Shown in pieces: positions 36,126 through 46,427 of a DNA stretch of 64,000 bases (the first letter of the stretch is position 1; every line of letters starts with the position of its first letter). The stretch spans positions 62,001-126,000 of the forward strand of contig NZ_SNXI01000005.1 of assembly GCF_004362895.1 (NCBI RefSeq), given 5' to 3'. Under the pieces are notes generated by a model. The model saw nothing but the letters and a program-made list of their open reading frames with translations. It was not told where the DNA came from and did no database searches. The translations under genes were made by a program, and so were the position numbers. Source of the DNA: Idiomarina aquatica (lineage in GTDB: Bacteria > Pseudomonadota > Gammaproteobacteria > Enterobacterales > Alteromonadaceae).

Positions 36126-36839
36126 TTACACCGCCCGGCTTAGCAACATCGACTTGATGTGGCCAATGGCTTTGGTCGGGTTTAAGCCTTTAGGACAGAC
36201 GTTGACACAGTTCATGATACCGTGACAACGGAATACACTGAAGGCATCATCCAGCTCGTCCAAGCGTTCCTCTGTCGCCGTATCGCGACTATCGATTAAG
36301 AATCGATACGCATGCAACAAGCCAGCAGGACCAACGAACTTATCCGGGTTCCACCAGAATGATGGGCATGAAGTTGAGCAACATGCACACAAAATACATT
36401 CGTATAGGCCATCAAGCTTAGCACGGTCTTCAGGTGACTGCAGACGCTCGCGCGCTGGTGGTGTTTTATCGTCATTGATCAGATACGGTTTAATCTTTTC
36501 GTACTGCTGATAAAACTGACTCATATCCACGATTAAGTCGCGAATAACCGGCAGGCCCGGCAATGGACGAATAACGATTTTATCTGACTTTAACGACGAC
36601 AAGTGAGTAATACATGCCAAGCCGTTTTTGCCGTTGATATTCATGCCATCAGAACCACAAACACCTTCACGACACGAACGACGGAATGCCAGTGTTGGGT
36701 CCTTCTCTTTTAACTTAATCAGCGCTTCCAGCACCATTAAATCCTGATTATCTTCAACTTCCAGTTGATACTCTTTCATGTGTGGCTTGTCGTCCACATC
36801 AGGATTATAACGATAAATTGAGAACGTATAGGTTTTCAT
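36126..36839 (-). CDS. sdhB: Succinate dehydrogenase iron-sulfur subunit
   Basis: Iron-sulfur subunit of complex II, 237 residues. The [2Fe-2S] ligands are in RRSCREGVCGSDGMNINGK and ACITH, the [4Fe-4S] ligands in CILCACCSTSCPSFWWN, and the [3Fe-4S] ligands in CHGIMNCVNVCPKGLNP. It passes electrons from SdhA to the quinone site. It is nine bases downstream of sdhA. Confidence 0.98.
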   Translation of the reverse strand: MKTYTFSIYRYNPDVDDKPHMKEYQLEVEDNQDLMVLEALIKLKEKDPTLAFRRSCREGVCGSDGMNINGKNGLACITHLSSLKSDKIVIRPLPGLPVIRDLIVDMSQFYQQYEKIKPYLINDDKTPPARERLQSPEDRAKLDGLYECILCACCSTSCPSFWWNPDKFVGPAGLLHAYRFLIDSRDTATEERLDELDDAFSVFRCHGIMNCVNVCPKGLNPTKAIGHIKSMLLSRAV

Positions 36840-36848
36840 AAACCCCCC

Positions 36849-38615
36849 TTAATAAGTACGAGCTTTCGGAGGGAAAGCTTCACGCAGCTTAGGTGCCATA
36901 TTGACTTCACGCGTAACCATGTCTTCTTTCTCTGGACGGAAAATGGTGTGAACCAACCAGTTTTCGTCATCACGGTCAGGATAGTCAGCACGGCTGTGCG
37001 CGCCACGGCTTTCGGTACGGAACGATGCCGAAACTGCCGTAGAGTAAGCTGTTTCCATCAAGTTATCTAATTCAAGACATTCAACACGCTGAGTGTTGAA
37101 CTCCTGCGAGCGGTCATCAAGACGTGCACTTCGCAGACGTTCGCGAATTTCGCGAAGCTCTTTTAGACCTTCCTGCATTGCGTCGCCTTCGCGGAATACC
37201 GAGAAGTTCATCTGCATGCACTGCTGCAAGTCTTTCTTGATTTGCGCCGGATCTTCGCCTTTGTCGGTGCTTTCCCAACGGTTATAACGAGCCATTGCCT
37301 GGTCCACATCATCACTTGATGCTTCACGAGCCTCGACGTTAGCTGCCAGATGTTCGCCCAGGTGCATACCCGTAGCGCGTCCGAATACAACCAAGTCAAG
37401 TAGCGAGTTACCGCCAAGACGGTTAGCCCCATGCACTGATACACAGGCAATTTCGCCACAAGCAAACAAGCCCGGTACATGCGCAGTTTGACCATTATCA
37501 TCAACGCTCAGTACCTGACCGTTAACGTCGGTAGGAATACCGCCCATCATGTAATGACAGGTTGGAATGACCGGAATCGGTTCTTTAACGGGATCGACGT
37601 GTGCGAAGGTACGTGATAAATCACAAACACCCGGCAAACGACTTTCCAGGGTTTCTTTACCCAGGTGATCCAGTTTCAGTTTGATGTGTGTGCCCCAAGG
37701 ACCTTCACAGCCACGACCTTCGCGGATTTCGGTCATCATCGCACGTGAAACCACGTCACGTGATGCCAAATCTTTAGCGTTAGGTGCGTAGCGCTCCATA
37801 AAGCGCTCACCGTCTTTATTTAACAGGTAGCCACCTTCACCACGGCAACCTTCGGTTACCAGAGAGCCAGCACCGGCGATACCCGTTGGGTGGAACTGCC
37901 ACATTTCCATGTCTTGTACCGGTACACCCGCACGCAATGCCATACCAACACCGTCACCGGTATTGATGTGTGCGTTTGTGGTTGAGGCATAAATACGCCC
38001 TGCACCACCGGTTGCCAACACAACAGCCTTAGCTTTTACAAAGTAAACCTCACCGGTTTCGATATTCATGGTCGTTACACCACAAACGGCACCGTCTTGG
38101 TTCTTTACGATATCCAGTGCATACCACTCAGAAAATACCGTGGTCTTATTTTTTACGTTCTGCTGATATAGCAGGTGCAACAGTGCGTGACCAGTACGGT
38201 CAGCTGCTGCCGCAGTACGTGCCGCTTGCTCGCCGCCGAATTCTTTCGACTGACCACCAAACGGGCGTTGGTAAATTTTACCGTTTTCGAAGCGCGAGAA
38301 AGGCAATCCCATGTTTTCCATTTCTAAAATGGCTTCAGGACCCGCCTTACACATGTACTCGATTGCATCCTGGTCACCGATGTAATCTGAACCTTTAACG
38401 GTATCAAACATGTGCCATTGCCAATCGTCCTCGTGAGCATTACCTAAAGCAACAGTAATACCACCTTGCGCAGAAACTGTATGTGAGCGCGTTGGAAACA
38501 CTTTCGACATCAACGCACAGCTCATTCCCTCTTGGGAAATTTGCAGCGCCGCTCGCATGCCAGCACCGCCGGCACCGATAACCACTGCATCAAATTCTAG
38601 AGTTTTAACGTTCAC
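36849..38615 (-). CDS. sdhA: Succinate dehydrogenase flavoprotein subunit
   Basis: FAD-containing catalytic subunit of complex II, 588 residues as in E. coli. The dinucleotide-binding loop is [18 protein letters not shown], the His that bonds FAD is in [10 protein letters not shown], and the active-site region includes [21 protein letters not shown] and [20 protein letters not shown]. Its start follows the sdhD stop directly. Confidence 0.98.
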   Translation of the reverse strand: MNVKTLEFDAVVIGAGGAGMRAALQISQEGMSCALMSKVFPTRSHTVSAQGGITVALGNAHEDDWQWHMFDTVKGSDYIGDQDAIEYMCKAGPEAILEMENMGLPFSRFENGKIYQRPFGGQSKEFGGEQAARTAAAADRTGHALLHLLYQQNVKNKTTVFSEWYALDIVKNQDGAVCGVTTMNIETGEVYFVKAKAVVLATGGAGRIYASTTNAHINTGDGVGMALRAGVPVQDMEMWQFHPTGIAGAGSLVTEGCRGEGGYLLNKDGERFMERYAPNAKDLASRDVVSRAMMTEIREGRGCEGPWGTHIKLKLDHLGKETLESRLPGVCDLSRTFAHVDPVKEPIPVIPTCHYMMGGIPTDVNGQVLSVDDNGQTAHVPGLFACGEIACVSVHGANRLGGNSLLDLVVFGRATGMHLGEHLAANVEAREASSDDVDQAMARYNRWESTDKGEDPAQIKKDLQQCMQMNFSVFREGDAMQEGLKELREIRERLRSARLDDRSQEFNTQRVECLELDNLMETAYSTAVSASFRTESRGAHSRADYPDRDDENWLVHTIFRPEKEDMVTREVNMAPKLREAFPPKARTY

Positions 38616-38963
38616 TTAAACACCCCACAGTACAAACAAGCCAGTGAGCCAAACGACGATTAAACCGACGCTGAACACGAATTGAATGAAAGCACGTACG
38701 CCTGACGCCTTTACATAGTCCGTCAGTACCTGCCAAATTCCAATCCAACCATGGATCAGCACTGCCGTCAGGGTTAATAATGTGAACACTTTCATCCACA
38801 CATTAGAGAACAATCCGCTCCAGTTTGCGTAGGTGACATCCGCAGTTGATACGAAGAAACCTGCCATAAACAGAGAGAATAAAAAGATGATAACGGATGA
38901 AGCGCGCAATAAGATGTAGTCATGCGAGCCGCTACGTCCGAATGTTCCAGCTGCGTTTACCAT
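38616..38963 (-). CDS. sdhD: Succinate dehydrogenase membrane anchor SdhD
   Basis: Cytochrome b556 membrane anchor, 115 residues if begun at the second Met (MVNAAGTFGRSG, aligning with E. coli MVSNASALGRNG); an ATG two codons upstream (38969) is also possible. It has three transmembrane helices. The haem ligand His is in AVLIHGWIGIWQVLTDYVK and the quinone-site Tyr is in the same stretch. It overlaps the end of sdhC. Confidence 0.95.
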   Translation of the reverse strand: MVNAAGTFGRSGSHDYILLRASSVIIFLFSLFMAGFFVSTADVTYANWSGLFSNVWMKVFTLLTLTAVLIHGWIGIWQVLTDYVKASGVRAFIQFVFSVGLIVVWLTGLFVLWGV

Positions 38964-39331
38964 AACCATACTCCTACCAAAACTGCCCAGACAATCGACA
39001 GTACGATAGCGATGTTAGCACTGCTGCGGCCCGATTCGAGCTCTTCCCAGTAGCCTAAGTCCATCACCCAGTGACGAATGCCAAGAATTATATGGAATCC
39101 TAACGCTGTCAAAATACCCCAGCCAATGAACTTAGCGATAAAGCCAGTCATTAAGCTTTCGATTTGCATGAAGCCTTCCGGACCACTCAACGATGTCGCG
39201 AATGCCCAGGTAAGAAACGCCAGTGCAATCAACATAACAACACCAGAAACACGGTGTAAGATGGATGCTTTGGCAGCGGCAGGAAGTTTGATGGTTGATA
39301 AATCTAAATTTACAGGTCTTTCTTTTTTCAC
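38957..39331 (-). CDS. sdhC: Succinate dehydrogenase cytochrome b556 subunit SdhC
   Basis: Membrane anchor with three helices, 124 residues. The start is a GTG at 39331, giving VKKERPVNLDLSTIKLP, which aligns with E. coli VKKQRPVNLDLQTI; AAAGG lies nine bases upstream. A longer reading frame to 39442 is open but not conserved. The conserved SILHRVSG contains the quinone-site Ser and Arg, and the haem ligand His is in LGFHIILGIRH. It is the first gene of the sdhCDAB-sucAB transcript. Confidence 0.95.
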   Translation of the reverse strand: MKKERPVNLDLSTIKLPAAAKASILHRVSGVVMLIALAFLTWAFATSLSGPEGFMQIESLMTGFIAKFIGWGILTALGFHIILGIRHWVMDLGYWEELESGRSSANIAIVLSIVWAVLVGVWLW

Positions 39332-39419
39332 GATAGATTGCCTTTTAATAAAGCAGTAAAGAAATGTAAAAGAATGCCCGGCGCATCGATAGAGTCCAAA
39401 TGCTACCTCGACGGCAGTG

Positions 39420-39448
39420 AGTATATCTAGCCTGCCAAGCAATTACAA
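39420..39448 (-). promoter_or_regulatory. Candidate sdhC promoter
   Basis: On the minus strand TTGTAA (39448-39443) and TATACT (39425-39420) are spaced by exactly 17 bases, a good sigma-70 match. The leader to the GTG start would be about 80 bases. Confidence 0.55.
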
Positions 39449-39616
39449 TGACAAAACTAGTAACGTAAATAGACAATTTTTGGATTATTAAAGTAAAACC
39501 ATAGCAAATGCGACTAAAGTCTAATGCGGTTAAATTTCCTCAGCGCAATGTAATCTTTAGTTAACCAATTGACCGTATAAAAAGGTTGAGTTAACGCAAG
39601 CGCCTCTTTACAAAAA

Positions 39617-39646
39617 TTGACATTTGGCACCATTTTCGAGTTAAAT
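39617..39646 (+). promoter_or_regulatory. Candidate gltA promoter
   Basis: A perfect -35 TTGACA (39617-39622), then 18 bases, then TTAAAT (39641-39646). Transcription would start near 39653, about 43 bases before the gltA ATG, which has AAGGAG nine bases upstream. Confidence 0.55.
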
Positions 39647-39695
39647 TAGCGCACTTTTTAAAAGTATATCAACGTAGAAGCAAGGAGAATTCCTT

Positions 39696-40976
39696 ATGGC
39701 TGATCGTAAAGCCACCTTACAGATTGATGGACAGTCAATCGAACTGCCGGTGTTGTCACCCAGCGCAGGCAAGGATGTAGTCGATGTCCGCACTCTTGGA
39801 AAACATGGTTATTTCACCTTTGATCCAGGCTTTCTGGCAACGGGCTCTTGCGAGTCGGCTATCACCTACATCGACGGCGAACAAGGTATGTTGTTGCACC
39901 GTGGGTACCCTATCGGCGAACTAGCAACACAAGCAGACTACCTGGAAGTTTGCTACATGCTATTACACGGCGAAGCACCGAGCTCAGACCAGTATCAAGA
40001 ATTTAAAAAGACCATTACCAAGCACACTATGGTGCACCAGGGTCTGCATAACTTCTTTAACGGCTTCCGTCGCGATGCTCACCCAATGGCGATGCTTTGT
40101 GCAGTAACCGGCGCTTTATCATCGTTTTATCACGATGATCTGGACATCCATGACCCGGACCAACGTTTACGTAGTGCCTATCGCCTGATTGCCAAGATCC
40201 CGACTATTGCGGCAATGGCATATAAGTTCAGCATTGGCCAACCGTTCGTTTATCCGCGCAACGATTTAGGCTATGCCGAAAACTTCTTAAACATGATGTT
40301 CTCGGTACCTGCAGAAGATTACGAAATCAGCCCGGCAGTTGCCAAGGCAATGGATCGTATCTTTATCCTGCATGCGGACCACGAGCAAAACGCATCAACC
40401 TCAACTGTGCGTTTGGCCGGTTCATCAGGTGCTAACCCGTATGCATGTATCGCAGCCGGTGTTGCTTCTCTGTGGGGTCCTGCTCACGGCGGTGCTAACG
40501 AAGCTTGCCTGCGCATGCTGGCAGAAATTGGTTCGGTAGAGAATATTCCTAAGTACATCGAAAAAGCTAAAGACAAAAACGACCCGTTCCGTCTGATGGG
40601 CTTTGGTCACCGTGTTTACAAAAACACTGACCCGCGCGCTACAGTAATGCGTGAGTCTTGCCACGAAGTACTGAAAGAGCTAAACCGCGACGATCCATTA
40701 TTGGATGTTGCAATGGAGCTGGAACGTATTGCTCTGGAAGACGACTACTTTATCGAGAAAAAGTTGTTCCCGAACGTAGACTTCTACTCAGGCATCGTAC
40801 TAAAAGCGATCGGTATCCCAACTAACATGTTCACGGTAATCTTTGCATTATCTCGCACAGTAGGCTGGGTATCTCATTGGCACGAAATGATGAGCGAGAA
40901 GAGCCAGAAGATCGGCCGTCCTCGTCAGCTTTACACAGGCCACACCGAACGCAAATTCGACCCAATCAAAAAGTAA
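39696..40976 (+). CDS. gltA: Citrate synthase
   Basis: Type II (NADH-sensitive, hexameric) citrate synthase, 426 residues, condensing acetyl-CoA and oxaloacetate. Active-site residues are in [15 protein letters not shown], the oxaloacetate His region is [10 protein letters not shown], and the later [14 protein letters not shown] and the Asp in VDFYSGIVL are conserved. It is transcribed away from the sdh-suc block and ends at a strong terminator. Confidence 0.98.
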   Translation: MADRKATLQIDGQSIELPVLSPSAGKDVVDVRTLGKHGYFTFDPGFLATGSCESAITYIDGEQGMLLHRGYPIGELATQADYLEVCYMLLHGEAPSSDQYQEFKKTITKHTMVHQGLHNFFNGFRRDAHPMAMLCAVTGALSSFYHDDLDIHDPDQRLRSAYRLIAKIPTIAAMAYKFSIGQPFVYPRNDLGYAENFLNMMFSVPAEDYEISPAVAKAMDRIFILHADHEQNASTSTVRLAGSSGANPYACIAAGVASLWGPAHGGANEACLRMLAEIGSVENIPKYIEKAKDKNDPFRLMGFGHRVYKNTDPRATVMRESCHEVLKELNRDDPLLDVAMELERIALEDDYFIEKKLFPNVDFYSGIVLKAIGIPTNMFTVIFALSRTVGWVSHWHEMMSEKSQKIGRPRQLYTGHTERKFDPIKK

Positions 40977-40992
40977 AATTCACCTTACTTTT

Positions 40993-41019
40993 AAAAAGCG
41001 CCCACGCGGGCGCTTTTTT
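40993..41019 (+). terminator. gltA intrinsic terminator
   Basis: AAAAAGCGCCC (40993-41003), tetraloop ACGC, then GGGCGCTTTTT (41008-41018) running into further T residues. The A-run on the left makes it usable on both strands. Confidence 0.93.
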
Positions 41020-41040
41020 TATGTTTGCGTGCCGCAAAAT

Positions 41041-41225
41041 AAGCTGAAGGAGGTTCGGGGTGGATGCGGCGACAAGGGGATTTGAAGCCCTGTTTGAGAA
41101 AGTGTCTGGCGCCATGGATGGCGCCAGTCAAGCCCCCCAGGGATGGGTTCACGGGCGTCTTTCGCAAACAGGGTTCAAATACCCCAGCCGCATCCCCCCT
41201 CCGGACCTCCTTCATCGGCTTATAA
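41041..41225. repeat. Long imperfect palindrome, REP/MITE-like element
   Basis: The left arm from 41041 (TGAAGGAGGT, GGATGCGGC, TTTGAAGCCCTGTTTG in order) is complementary to the right arm ending near 41220 (CAAACAGGGTTCAAAT, GCCGCATCC, ACCTCCTTCA), about 55 paired bases with a few mismatches. The centre holds a separate short palindrome TGGCGCCA-tgga-TGGCGCCA and the sequence CAGGGATGGGTTCACGG. Palindromes with GCCATGGATGGC and CAGGGATGGGTTCACGG cores recur in intergenic regions of marine gammaproteobacteria, as I recall, but I cannot count copies here. Confidence 0.75.
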
Positions 41226-41284
41226 TCATTCGACATCAAACTATTCTATCGCACTGTTTTCGTGCAATATCGCTTCGATTTAAT

Positions 41285-41290
41285 TATAAT
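41285..41290 (+). promoter_or_regulatory. -10 element of the KamA-family gene
   Basis: A perfect TATAAT at 41285-41290, with only a weak -35 (GTGCAA, 41262-41267) 17 bases upstream. It lies just beyond the palindrome and 38 bases before the ATG. Confidence 0.45.
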
Positions 41291-41328
41291 ACAGCGCAAT
41301 TTTAGAGAATAATGAAACAGAGAGGCTT

Positions 41329-42675
41329 ATGCAGCAAGTAGTCAACGTACAGGAACCCGTCATTACTCCGCGTCGCTTCAAAGTTTACCAACATCGTCAG
41401 TTGGACAAAATTGAAGCACTGAACAAAGTGCCTGAAGATATGCGCTTCGAAATGAAAGTTGTAGCCAATGTGCTGCCCTTTCGGGTTAATGAATATGTTT
41501 TCAACGAGCTCATTGATTGGGAAAATGTACCTAATGATCCGCTGTTTCAACTGACCTTTCCGCAAAAGGATATGTTAGAGCCGAGTGCGTTCCAGCGCAT
41601 GGCTGATTTGATGTCCGGCAAACACAGCACCAACGAGGTGTTTGATCTGGCGACACAACTGCGGCAGGAAATGAACCCGCACCCTGCCGGGCAAATGCAG
41701 ATGAACGTTCCGCACGTTGACGGAGAGCCGTTACCCGGGATGCAACACAAATACCGCGAAACGGTATTGTTCTTTCCCGCACAGGGCCAGTATTGCCACT
41801 CTTACTGTACGTTCTGCTTCCGCTGGGCGCAGTTTGTCGGTAAGGCAACTCGCTTTAATTCTAATGATGCCGATCAGTTACACCGTTATTTAGCACAGCA
41901 CAAAGAAGTAACCGACTTACTGGTTACCGGCGGTGATCCCATGGTAATGCGCACGCGCAAGCTTCAACATTACCTGGAAGACCTGCTAAAGCCCGAGTTT
42001 GAGCATATTAAAACCATCCGCATAGGTACCAAAGCGCTAACGTTTTGGCCCTATCGTTTTATCACCGACCCGGATGCTGACGACTTACTGCGTCTATTAG
42101 AGAAGCTGGTTGATGGCGGTAAACATATTTCCATTATGGCGCACTTAAACCACCACAACGAATTGCGCACCGAAGTTTGTCAGGAAGCGATCCGCCGTTT
42201 GCGCAGTACTGGCGTACAAATTCGTTGTCAGGCACCCTTGTTACAGCACATTAACGATGACCCGGATGTATGGGCCGAGATGTGGCAAAAACAAGTCAGT
42301 CTGGGCATGATCCCTTACTACATGTTTGTTGAACGAGATACCGGTGCGAAGCGTTACTTTGAAGTGCCGTTAGAGCGTACCTGGGAAATATTCCAGAAGG
42401 CGTACCAACAGGTTTCCGGTATTGCCCGTACCGTGCGGGGTCCGTCAATGAGTGCCGGACCTGGTAAGGTGGAGATTCAGGGCGTCACTGAGATCGCCGG
42501 TGAAAAAGTTTTCGCACTGCGCTTTATTCAGGGTCGCAACCCGGACTGGGTGCAGCGTCCATTCTTTGCTAAGTACGACCCTGATGCGACCTGGCTACAT
42601 CACTTAAAACCGGCTTTCGGTGAAGAAAAATTCTTCTTTGAAGACGAATACGCCAACATGTCAGCGATGGACTAG
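41329..42675 (+). CDS. KamA-family radical SAM aminomutase-like protein
   Basis: 448-residue radical SAM protein of the lysine 2,3-aminomutase type. The [4Fe-4S] cluster motif CxxxCxxC is in [12 protein letters not shown] (Cys156, Cys160, Cys163), followed by [12 protein letters not shown]. It is longer than EpmB (about 340 residues), with some 130 residues before the cluster motif. Whether it is a lysine or glutamate aminomutase or has another role cannot be decided; no efp or epmA gene is in the window. It is a single-gene unit whose stop overlaps that of convergent kdsB. Confidence 0.8.
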   Translation: MQQVVNVQEPVITPRRFKVYQHRQLDKIEALNKVPEDMRFEMKVVANVLPFRVNEYVFNELIDWENVPNDPLFQLTFPQKDMLEPSAFQRMADLMSGKHSTNEVFDLATQLRQEMNPHPAGQMQMNVPHVDGEPLPGMQHKYRETVLFFPAQGQYCHSYCTFCFRWAQFVGKATRFNSNDADQLHRYLAQHKEVTDLLVTGGDPMVMRTRKLQHYLEDLLKPEFEHIKTIRIGTKALTFWPYRFITDPDADDLLRLLEKLVDGGKHISIMAHLNHHNELRTEVCQEAIRRLRSTGVQIRCQAPLLQHINDDPDVWAEMWQKQVSLGMIPYYMFVERDTGAKRYFEVPLERTWEIFQKAYQQVSGIARTVRGPSMSAGPGKVEIQGVTEIAGEKVFALRFIQGRNPDWVQRPFFAKYDPDATWLHHLKPAFGEEKFFFEDEYANMSAMD

Positions 42676-43439
42676 GCACCATCGCTGCTTAAACGCCGGG
42701 CGGCCTCCAGGTCTTCCGGCGTATCAATGCCGGCTAACGGTGTTTTAATCGCTTCAGCAACATGGATCCGTTCACCATTCCACAACACCCGCAATTGCTC
42801 TAATGACTCGAGCTGCTCAAGCGGCGATGCCGGCCATTCGATATAACGCCGCACAAATCCAGCTCTATACGCATAAATGCCAATGTGGCGATGGTATACA
42901 TCCGGCCGCAATGTTTCTGCAGTACGGTCAGCATTAAAATGCTCGCGATCCCACGGAATAGCAGCGCGGCTAAAGTACAACGCATAGCCTGCCGCATCCC
43001 GCACCACTTTAACTACGTTAGGATTAAAAATATCGCTACTCTCGTCAATCGGCACCGACAGCGTCGCCATTGGTGCTTGGCGTTGATTAGCTAAGTTGTC
43101 AGCAACCTGGCGAATAATCTCTGGTGGTATAAAAGGCTCGTCACCCTGCACGTTCACCACGATTTCGTCTTCGGCCAGCGCTAAATGCTCAATAACTTCG
43201 GCTAACCGCTCAGTTCCTGACTGATGATCAGCGCCTGTCATCATCGCGCGTCCGCCAAAGCTCTCCACCACGTCTTTAATTCTGACATCATCAGTTGCCA
43301 CAATGACTTCTGCGGCACCACTTTGCTCTGCCCGCTCTACCACGTGCTGGACCATGGGTTTTCCGTTGATGTCGGCTAATGGTTTGCCCGGCAAACGTGA
43401 CGACTGATAACGTGCAGGTACGATTACGGTAAAGCTCAT
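42672..43439 (-). CDS. kdsB: CMP-KDO synthetase
   Basis: 3-deoxy-manno-octulosonate cytidylyltransferase, 255 residues, activating KDO for addition to lipid A. Signature segments are [44 protein letters not shown] and [12 protein letters not shown]. It is the last gene of the msbA-lpxK-ycaR-kdsB group and overlaps ycaR by four bases (ATGA). Confidence 0.97.
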   Translation of the reverse strand: MSFTVIVPARYQSSRLPGKPLADINGKPMVQHVVERAEQSGAAEVIVATDDVRIKDVVESFGGRAMMTGADHQSGTERLAEVIEHLALAEDEIVVNVQGDEPFIPPEIIRQVADNLANQRQAPMATLSVPIDESSDIFNPNVVKVVRDAAGYALYFSRAAIPWDREHFNADRTAETLRPDVYHRHIGIYAYRAGFVRRYIEWPASPLEQLESLEQLRVLWNGERIHVAEAIKTPLAGIDTPEDLEAARRLSSDGA

Positions 43440-43633
43440 TTTTGCACCTGCTCCAGTTCGTCGGTATCCAGAGTACGCGCGCGATCGGCAATTAATACCG
43501 GTATGCCCTCGTCAATCGGATAGGCCAGGCGTTCACCACGGCAAACCAATTCATTATTCTGTTCTGCAAAAATTAATTTGCCCTTACAGTTAGGGCAGGC
43601 AATGACTTCTAATAAGCTTGCATCAATCGTCAT
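43436..43633 (-). CDS. ycaR: Trm112-like small protein (YcaR)
   Basis: 65-residue Trm112-family protein with the N-terminal zinc-ribbon-like CPNCKGKL and the C-terminal conserved [14 protein letters not shown]. The family's usual place is between lpxK and kdsB, as here. In other lineages Trm112 activates methyltransferases; its role in this operon is unknown. Confidence 0.9.
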   Translation of the reverse strand: MTIDASLLEVIACPNCKGKLIFAEQNNELVCRGERLAYPIDEGIPVLIADRARTLDTDELEQVQK

Positions 43634-43642
43634 CTTATTTCC

Positions 43643-44623
43643 TCAGGCAGCAAGTTTTCGTAAGCGTTGTTCCAGTTTAGCGCACAAAGCGTCTGGTAGC
43701 TTCGCGGCAATAGGCTGATAAAACCAATTCTCACGCGCAAAGTCACGGCATTTGGCCGCGTCTTTTTCTGTCATTAATACCGGTTTTTCACCAAAACGGG
43801 TTAAATCCTCAGCTCGGTACTGGTGATGATCAGGAAACTCGACACACTCCAGCGGGCTAATACCCTGTTGCCTCAGTCCATGAAAGAATCGGTGCGGATT
43901 ACCAATACCGGCTAACGCATAGCAATCCTCACTCGGCGGCTCTGCTTCTGCATCGTCTGTAACGCGTCTCCAACCCGTTGGTTCAACTTCACACACGTAT
44001 TGCGCGAAGGGGTGCTGAGCATACAATGATATAACCCACTCCGCCCCTTTTAGGCGCCATGGCCCCTCACGTAGCGGTCCACACGGCAATAGCCAACCGT
44101 TACCCACACCACGTTCGGCATCAATTAAAATCAATTCGATATCACGCTGCATAGCATAATGCTGCAGCCCGTCATCGCTGACAATCACATCCACCGACGC
44201 GTCCGAATTGCATAAGGCTTTGATCGCCGCAGGCCGATCCGGTGATATCACCACAGGGCATTGTGCCTTGCGCTTGATCATTAAGGGTTCGTCGCCAACA
44301 GTCTGCGCAGAGTCACCTGCGCTGACCGTATGGGGAAAACTCGTGTTTGCGCCGTAGCCACGGCTGACAATACCCGGATGATAGCCCTGCGCCTTCAAGT
44401 ACTCGACCAGCGCCAGCGTCAACGGCGTTTTACCAGTACCGCCGACACTGATATTGCCGACCACGATCACCGGAACCGGAGCTTTATGCGTCTTTAAAAT
44501 GCGGAATCGATATAACGAGCGACGCAGGTTAGTAACCAGCCAAAACAGCAGTGATAGCGGCGTTAAAAGATACAACAACGGATGTAACCGCTTGTCATAC
44601 CAACGATGCTGAAGCCACATCAA
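43643..44623 (-). CDS. lpxK: Tetraacyldisaccharide 4'-kinase
   Basis: Lipid A 4'-kinase acting at the inner membrane, 326 residues. The N-terminal hydrophobic anchor is LLYLLTPLSLLFWLVTNL, and the Walker A loop is NISVGGTGKTPLTLAL. The catalytic region SDDGLQHYAMQRDIE is present. It follows msbA directly with no gap. Confidence 0.96.
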   Translation of the reverse strand: MMWLQHRWYDKRLHPLLYLLTPLSLLFWLVTNLRRSLYRFRILKTHKAPVPVIVVGNISVGGTGKTPLTLALVEYLKAQGYHPGIVSRGYGANTSFPHTVSAGDSAQTVGDEPLMIKRKAQCPVVISPDRPAAIKALCNSDASVDVIVSDDGLQHYAMQRDIELILIDAERGVGNGWLLPCGPLREGPWRLKGAEWVISLYAQHPFAQYVCEVEPTGWRRVTDDAEAEPPSEDCYALAGIGNPHRFFHGLRQQGISPLECVEFPDHHQYRAEDLTRFGEKPVLMTEKDAAKCRDFARENWFYQPIAAKLPDALCAKLEQRLRKLAA

Positions 44624-46369
44624 TTACACCCCGCTAAACTGCAAGTTGTAAAGCTGATAATAAGCGCCTTCTTGTTGCAATAATTGTTGATGATTACCGC
44701 GTTCGATAATACGCCCACTATCCATTACCAGTATCTCGTCAGCGTTTTCAATAGTCGATAACCGGTGTGCAATAACCAGCGAGGTACGATCTTTTCGAAG
44801 CGCACCAAGCGCCTGTTGGATATGACGCTCAGACTCGGTATCCAGCGCCGATGTCGCCTCATCCAAAATCAAAATTGGCGCATCCTGTAGCAACGCCCGC
44901 GCAATCGCAATCCGCTGTCGCTGACCGCCTGATAACATCACGCCGTTTTCACCAACAATGGTATCCAGCCCTTGTGGCATATTGTCAGTGAACTCGGTTA
45001 CATAAGCCTGCTCAGCGGCGTTGATGATATCGTCGCGCGATACCGTTTTAGCAGCGCCATAGGCAATATTATTAGCTATGCTATCGTTAAATAAAGTGAC
45101 GTGTTGCGATACCAATGCGTATTGGCGACGCAAGCTCTTTAATTTGTAGTCCTGAACGTTGTGCCCATCGAGTAGGATCTCGCCTTCGTTAACGTCATAA
45201 AAGCGGGTTAACAGACTGGAGATCGTCGACTTACCGCTACCGGAGCGTCCAACTAAGGCAATGGTTTTGCCCTCGTTCAAGTTAAAGTTAATGTCTTGTA
45301 GTGCTGGCTCGTCACCCTCTTTATAACTAAAGGTCACGTTTTTAAATTCGATATTGCCATGCGCCCGGTTTAACTGGCGGGTACCATTATCAACCTCAAC
45401 AGCCGTATCCAGCACATCAAAAACGCTGGCCGCAGCGGCAATTCCACGCTGGAAATCACTGTTGATATTGGTTAGCTGCTTAAGTGGTCGCAACAACATG
45501 ATCATCGCGGTTAACAAGGTGGTAAATGCGCCCGGCGAGAGTTTCTCCAGCATTTCCGGGAAGCTTGCCAAAATTAACACCATGGCAAGGCTGAGCGACG
45601 CGATAAACTGAATAATTGAGGTGCTGATAGCGCGGGTATTCACCAGCTTCATGTTTTGATTGCGGGTGTTGTTATTAATGTCGGCAAAACGTTTTGATTC
45701 GACTTTTTGCCCTTCGTGCATGACCACAACTTTGTGCCCGTTAATCATTTGTTCTGCGGTGGTGGTAACGTTACCCATCGCGGTTTGAATACGACTGCTC
45801 ACTACGCGGAAGCGTTTAGAGACGATTCCGACAATCTTCGCGATTAACGGCCCGACCACCAAAAACACCAGCGACAACTGCCAACTGTGATAAAACATCA
45901 AACCCAGCAAACCGATCACAAACGCGCCATCTTTGACCAGTACTAACACCGCCCGGCTGGTCGCTTCTGCCACCTGCTGGGTGTCGTAAGTAATCTTCGA
46001 GATCATTTCGCCGGTCGAGTGCTGGTCATGAAACGACACCGGCACTTTTAGCAAATGGTCAAATAACTGCTGCCGCATACGCGTAACCACTTTAAAACCG
46101 ACGTAGTTGAGAAAGTAGTTGCTGGCGACATTAAACAAGCCACGAATGATAAAAAATACCGGTACGATCAAGCCACCGATAAACAGGATGCGGGAGTTAC
46201 CCTGGCCTAAACCATCATCGATAAGTGTTTTGATTTGCGAGAAAAACCACGTATCGACAGCGGAAAAACCAACCATCCCTAAAATCGCAATGGCAAAGGT
46301 AAGTTTGTAAGGCTTTATATAACTCAGTAAACGTTTAAACGTTTTCTTTTTTAAACTCTGAGAGTCCAT
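44624..46369 (-). CDS. msbA: Lipid A export ABC transporter MsbA
   Basis: Fused permease-ATPase half transporter that flips lipid A-core across the inner membrane, 581 residues from ATG 46369 (MDSQSLKKKTFKRLLSYIKP), the start consistent with the family. An open extension to 46471 would overlap comEC and is not conserved. Six transmembrane helices fill residues 20-310. The ATPase has Walker A GRSGSGKST, signature LSGGQRQRIAIARA and Walker B ILILDEATSALD. It heads the msbA-lpxK-ycaR-kdsB operon. Confidence 0.95.
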   Translation of the reverse strand: MDSQSLKKKTFKRLLSYIKPYKLTFAIAILGMVGFSAVDTWFFSQIKTLIDDGLGQGNSRILFIGGLIVPVFFIIRGLFNVASNYFLNYVGFKVVTRMRQQLFDHLLKVPVSFHDQHSTGEMISKITYDTQQVAEATSRAVLVLVKDGAFVIGLLGLMFYHSWQLSLVFLVVGPLIAKIVGIVSKRFRVVSSRIQTAMGNVTTTAEQMINGHKVVVMHEGQKVESKRFADINNNTRNQNMKLVNTRAISTSIIQFIASLSLAMVLILASFPEMLEKLSPGAFTTLLTAMIMLLRPLKQLTNINSDFQRGIAAAASVFDVLDTAVEVDNGTRQLNRAHGNIEFKNVTFSYKEGDEPALQDINFNLNEGKTIALVGRSGSGKSTISSLLTRFYDVNEGEILLDGHNVQDYKLKSLRRQYALVSQHVTLFNDSIANNIAYGAAKTVSRDDIINAAEQAYVTEFTDNMPQGLDTIVGENGVMLSGGQRQRIAIARALLQDAPILILDEATSALDTESERHIQQALGALRKDRTSLVIAHRLSTIENADEILVMDSGRIIERGNHQQLLQQEGAYYQLYNLQFSGV

Positions 46370-46427
46370 GCAGTCTCGATAAGTTGCTAAATACCCCCGC
46401 ATTCTACCCGTTTTATGGTACTGGTGG

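Larger units (their letters stand above)
39332..39695. other. Divergent control region of sdhC and gltA
   Basis: 364 bases without a gene, AT-rich. It holds the promoter candidates listed separately for sdhC and gltA. I see no CRP-type TGTGA-N6-TCACA site. Confidence 0.7.
40977..41328. other. Gap between gltA and the KamA-family gene
   Basis: 352 bases holding the gltA terminator (40993-41019), the long palindrome (41041-41225) and the promoter region of the next gene. The short open frames here run through the palindrome arms and have no credible start or homologue, so I do not annotate them as genes. Confidence 0.75.

Noticed and set aside
39332-39442. Longer SdhC starting at 39442
   Set aside because: The added residues are unconserved and run through the candidate sdhC promoter; GTG 39331 aligns with known SdhC starts.
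41060-41305. Short open frames on both strands through the palindrome
   Set aside because: They run through the arms of the inverted repeat, with no credible ribosome binding site; the sequence is better explained as a repeat element.
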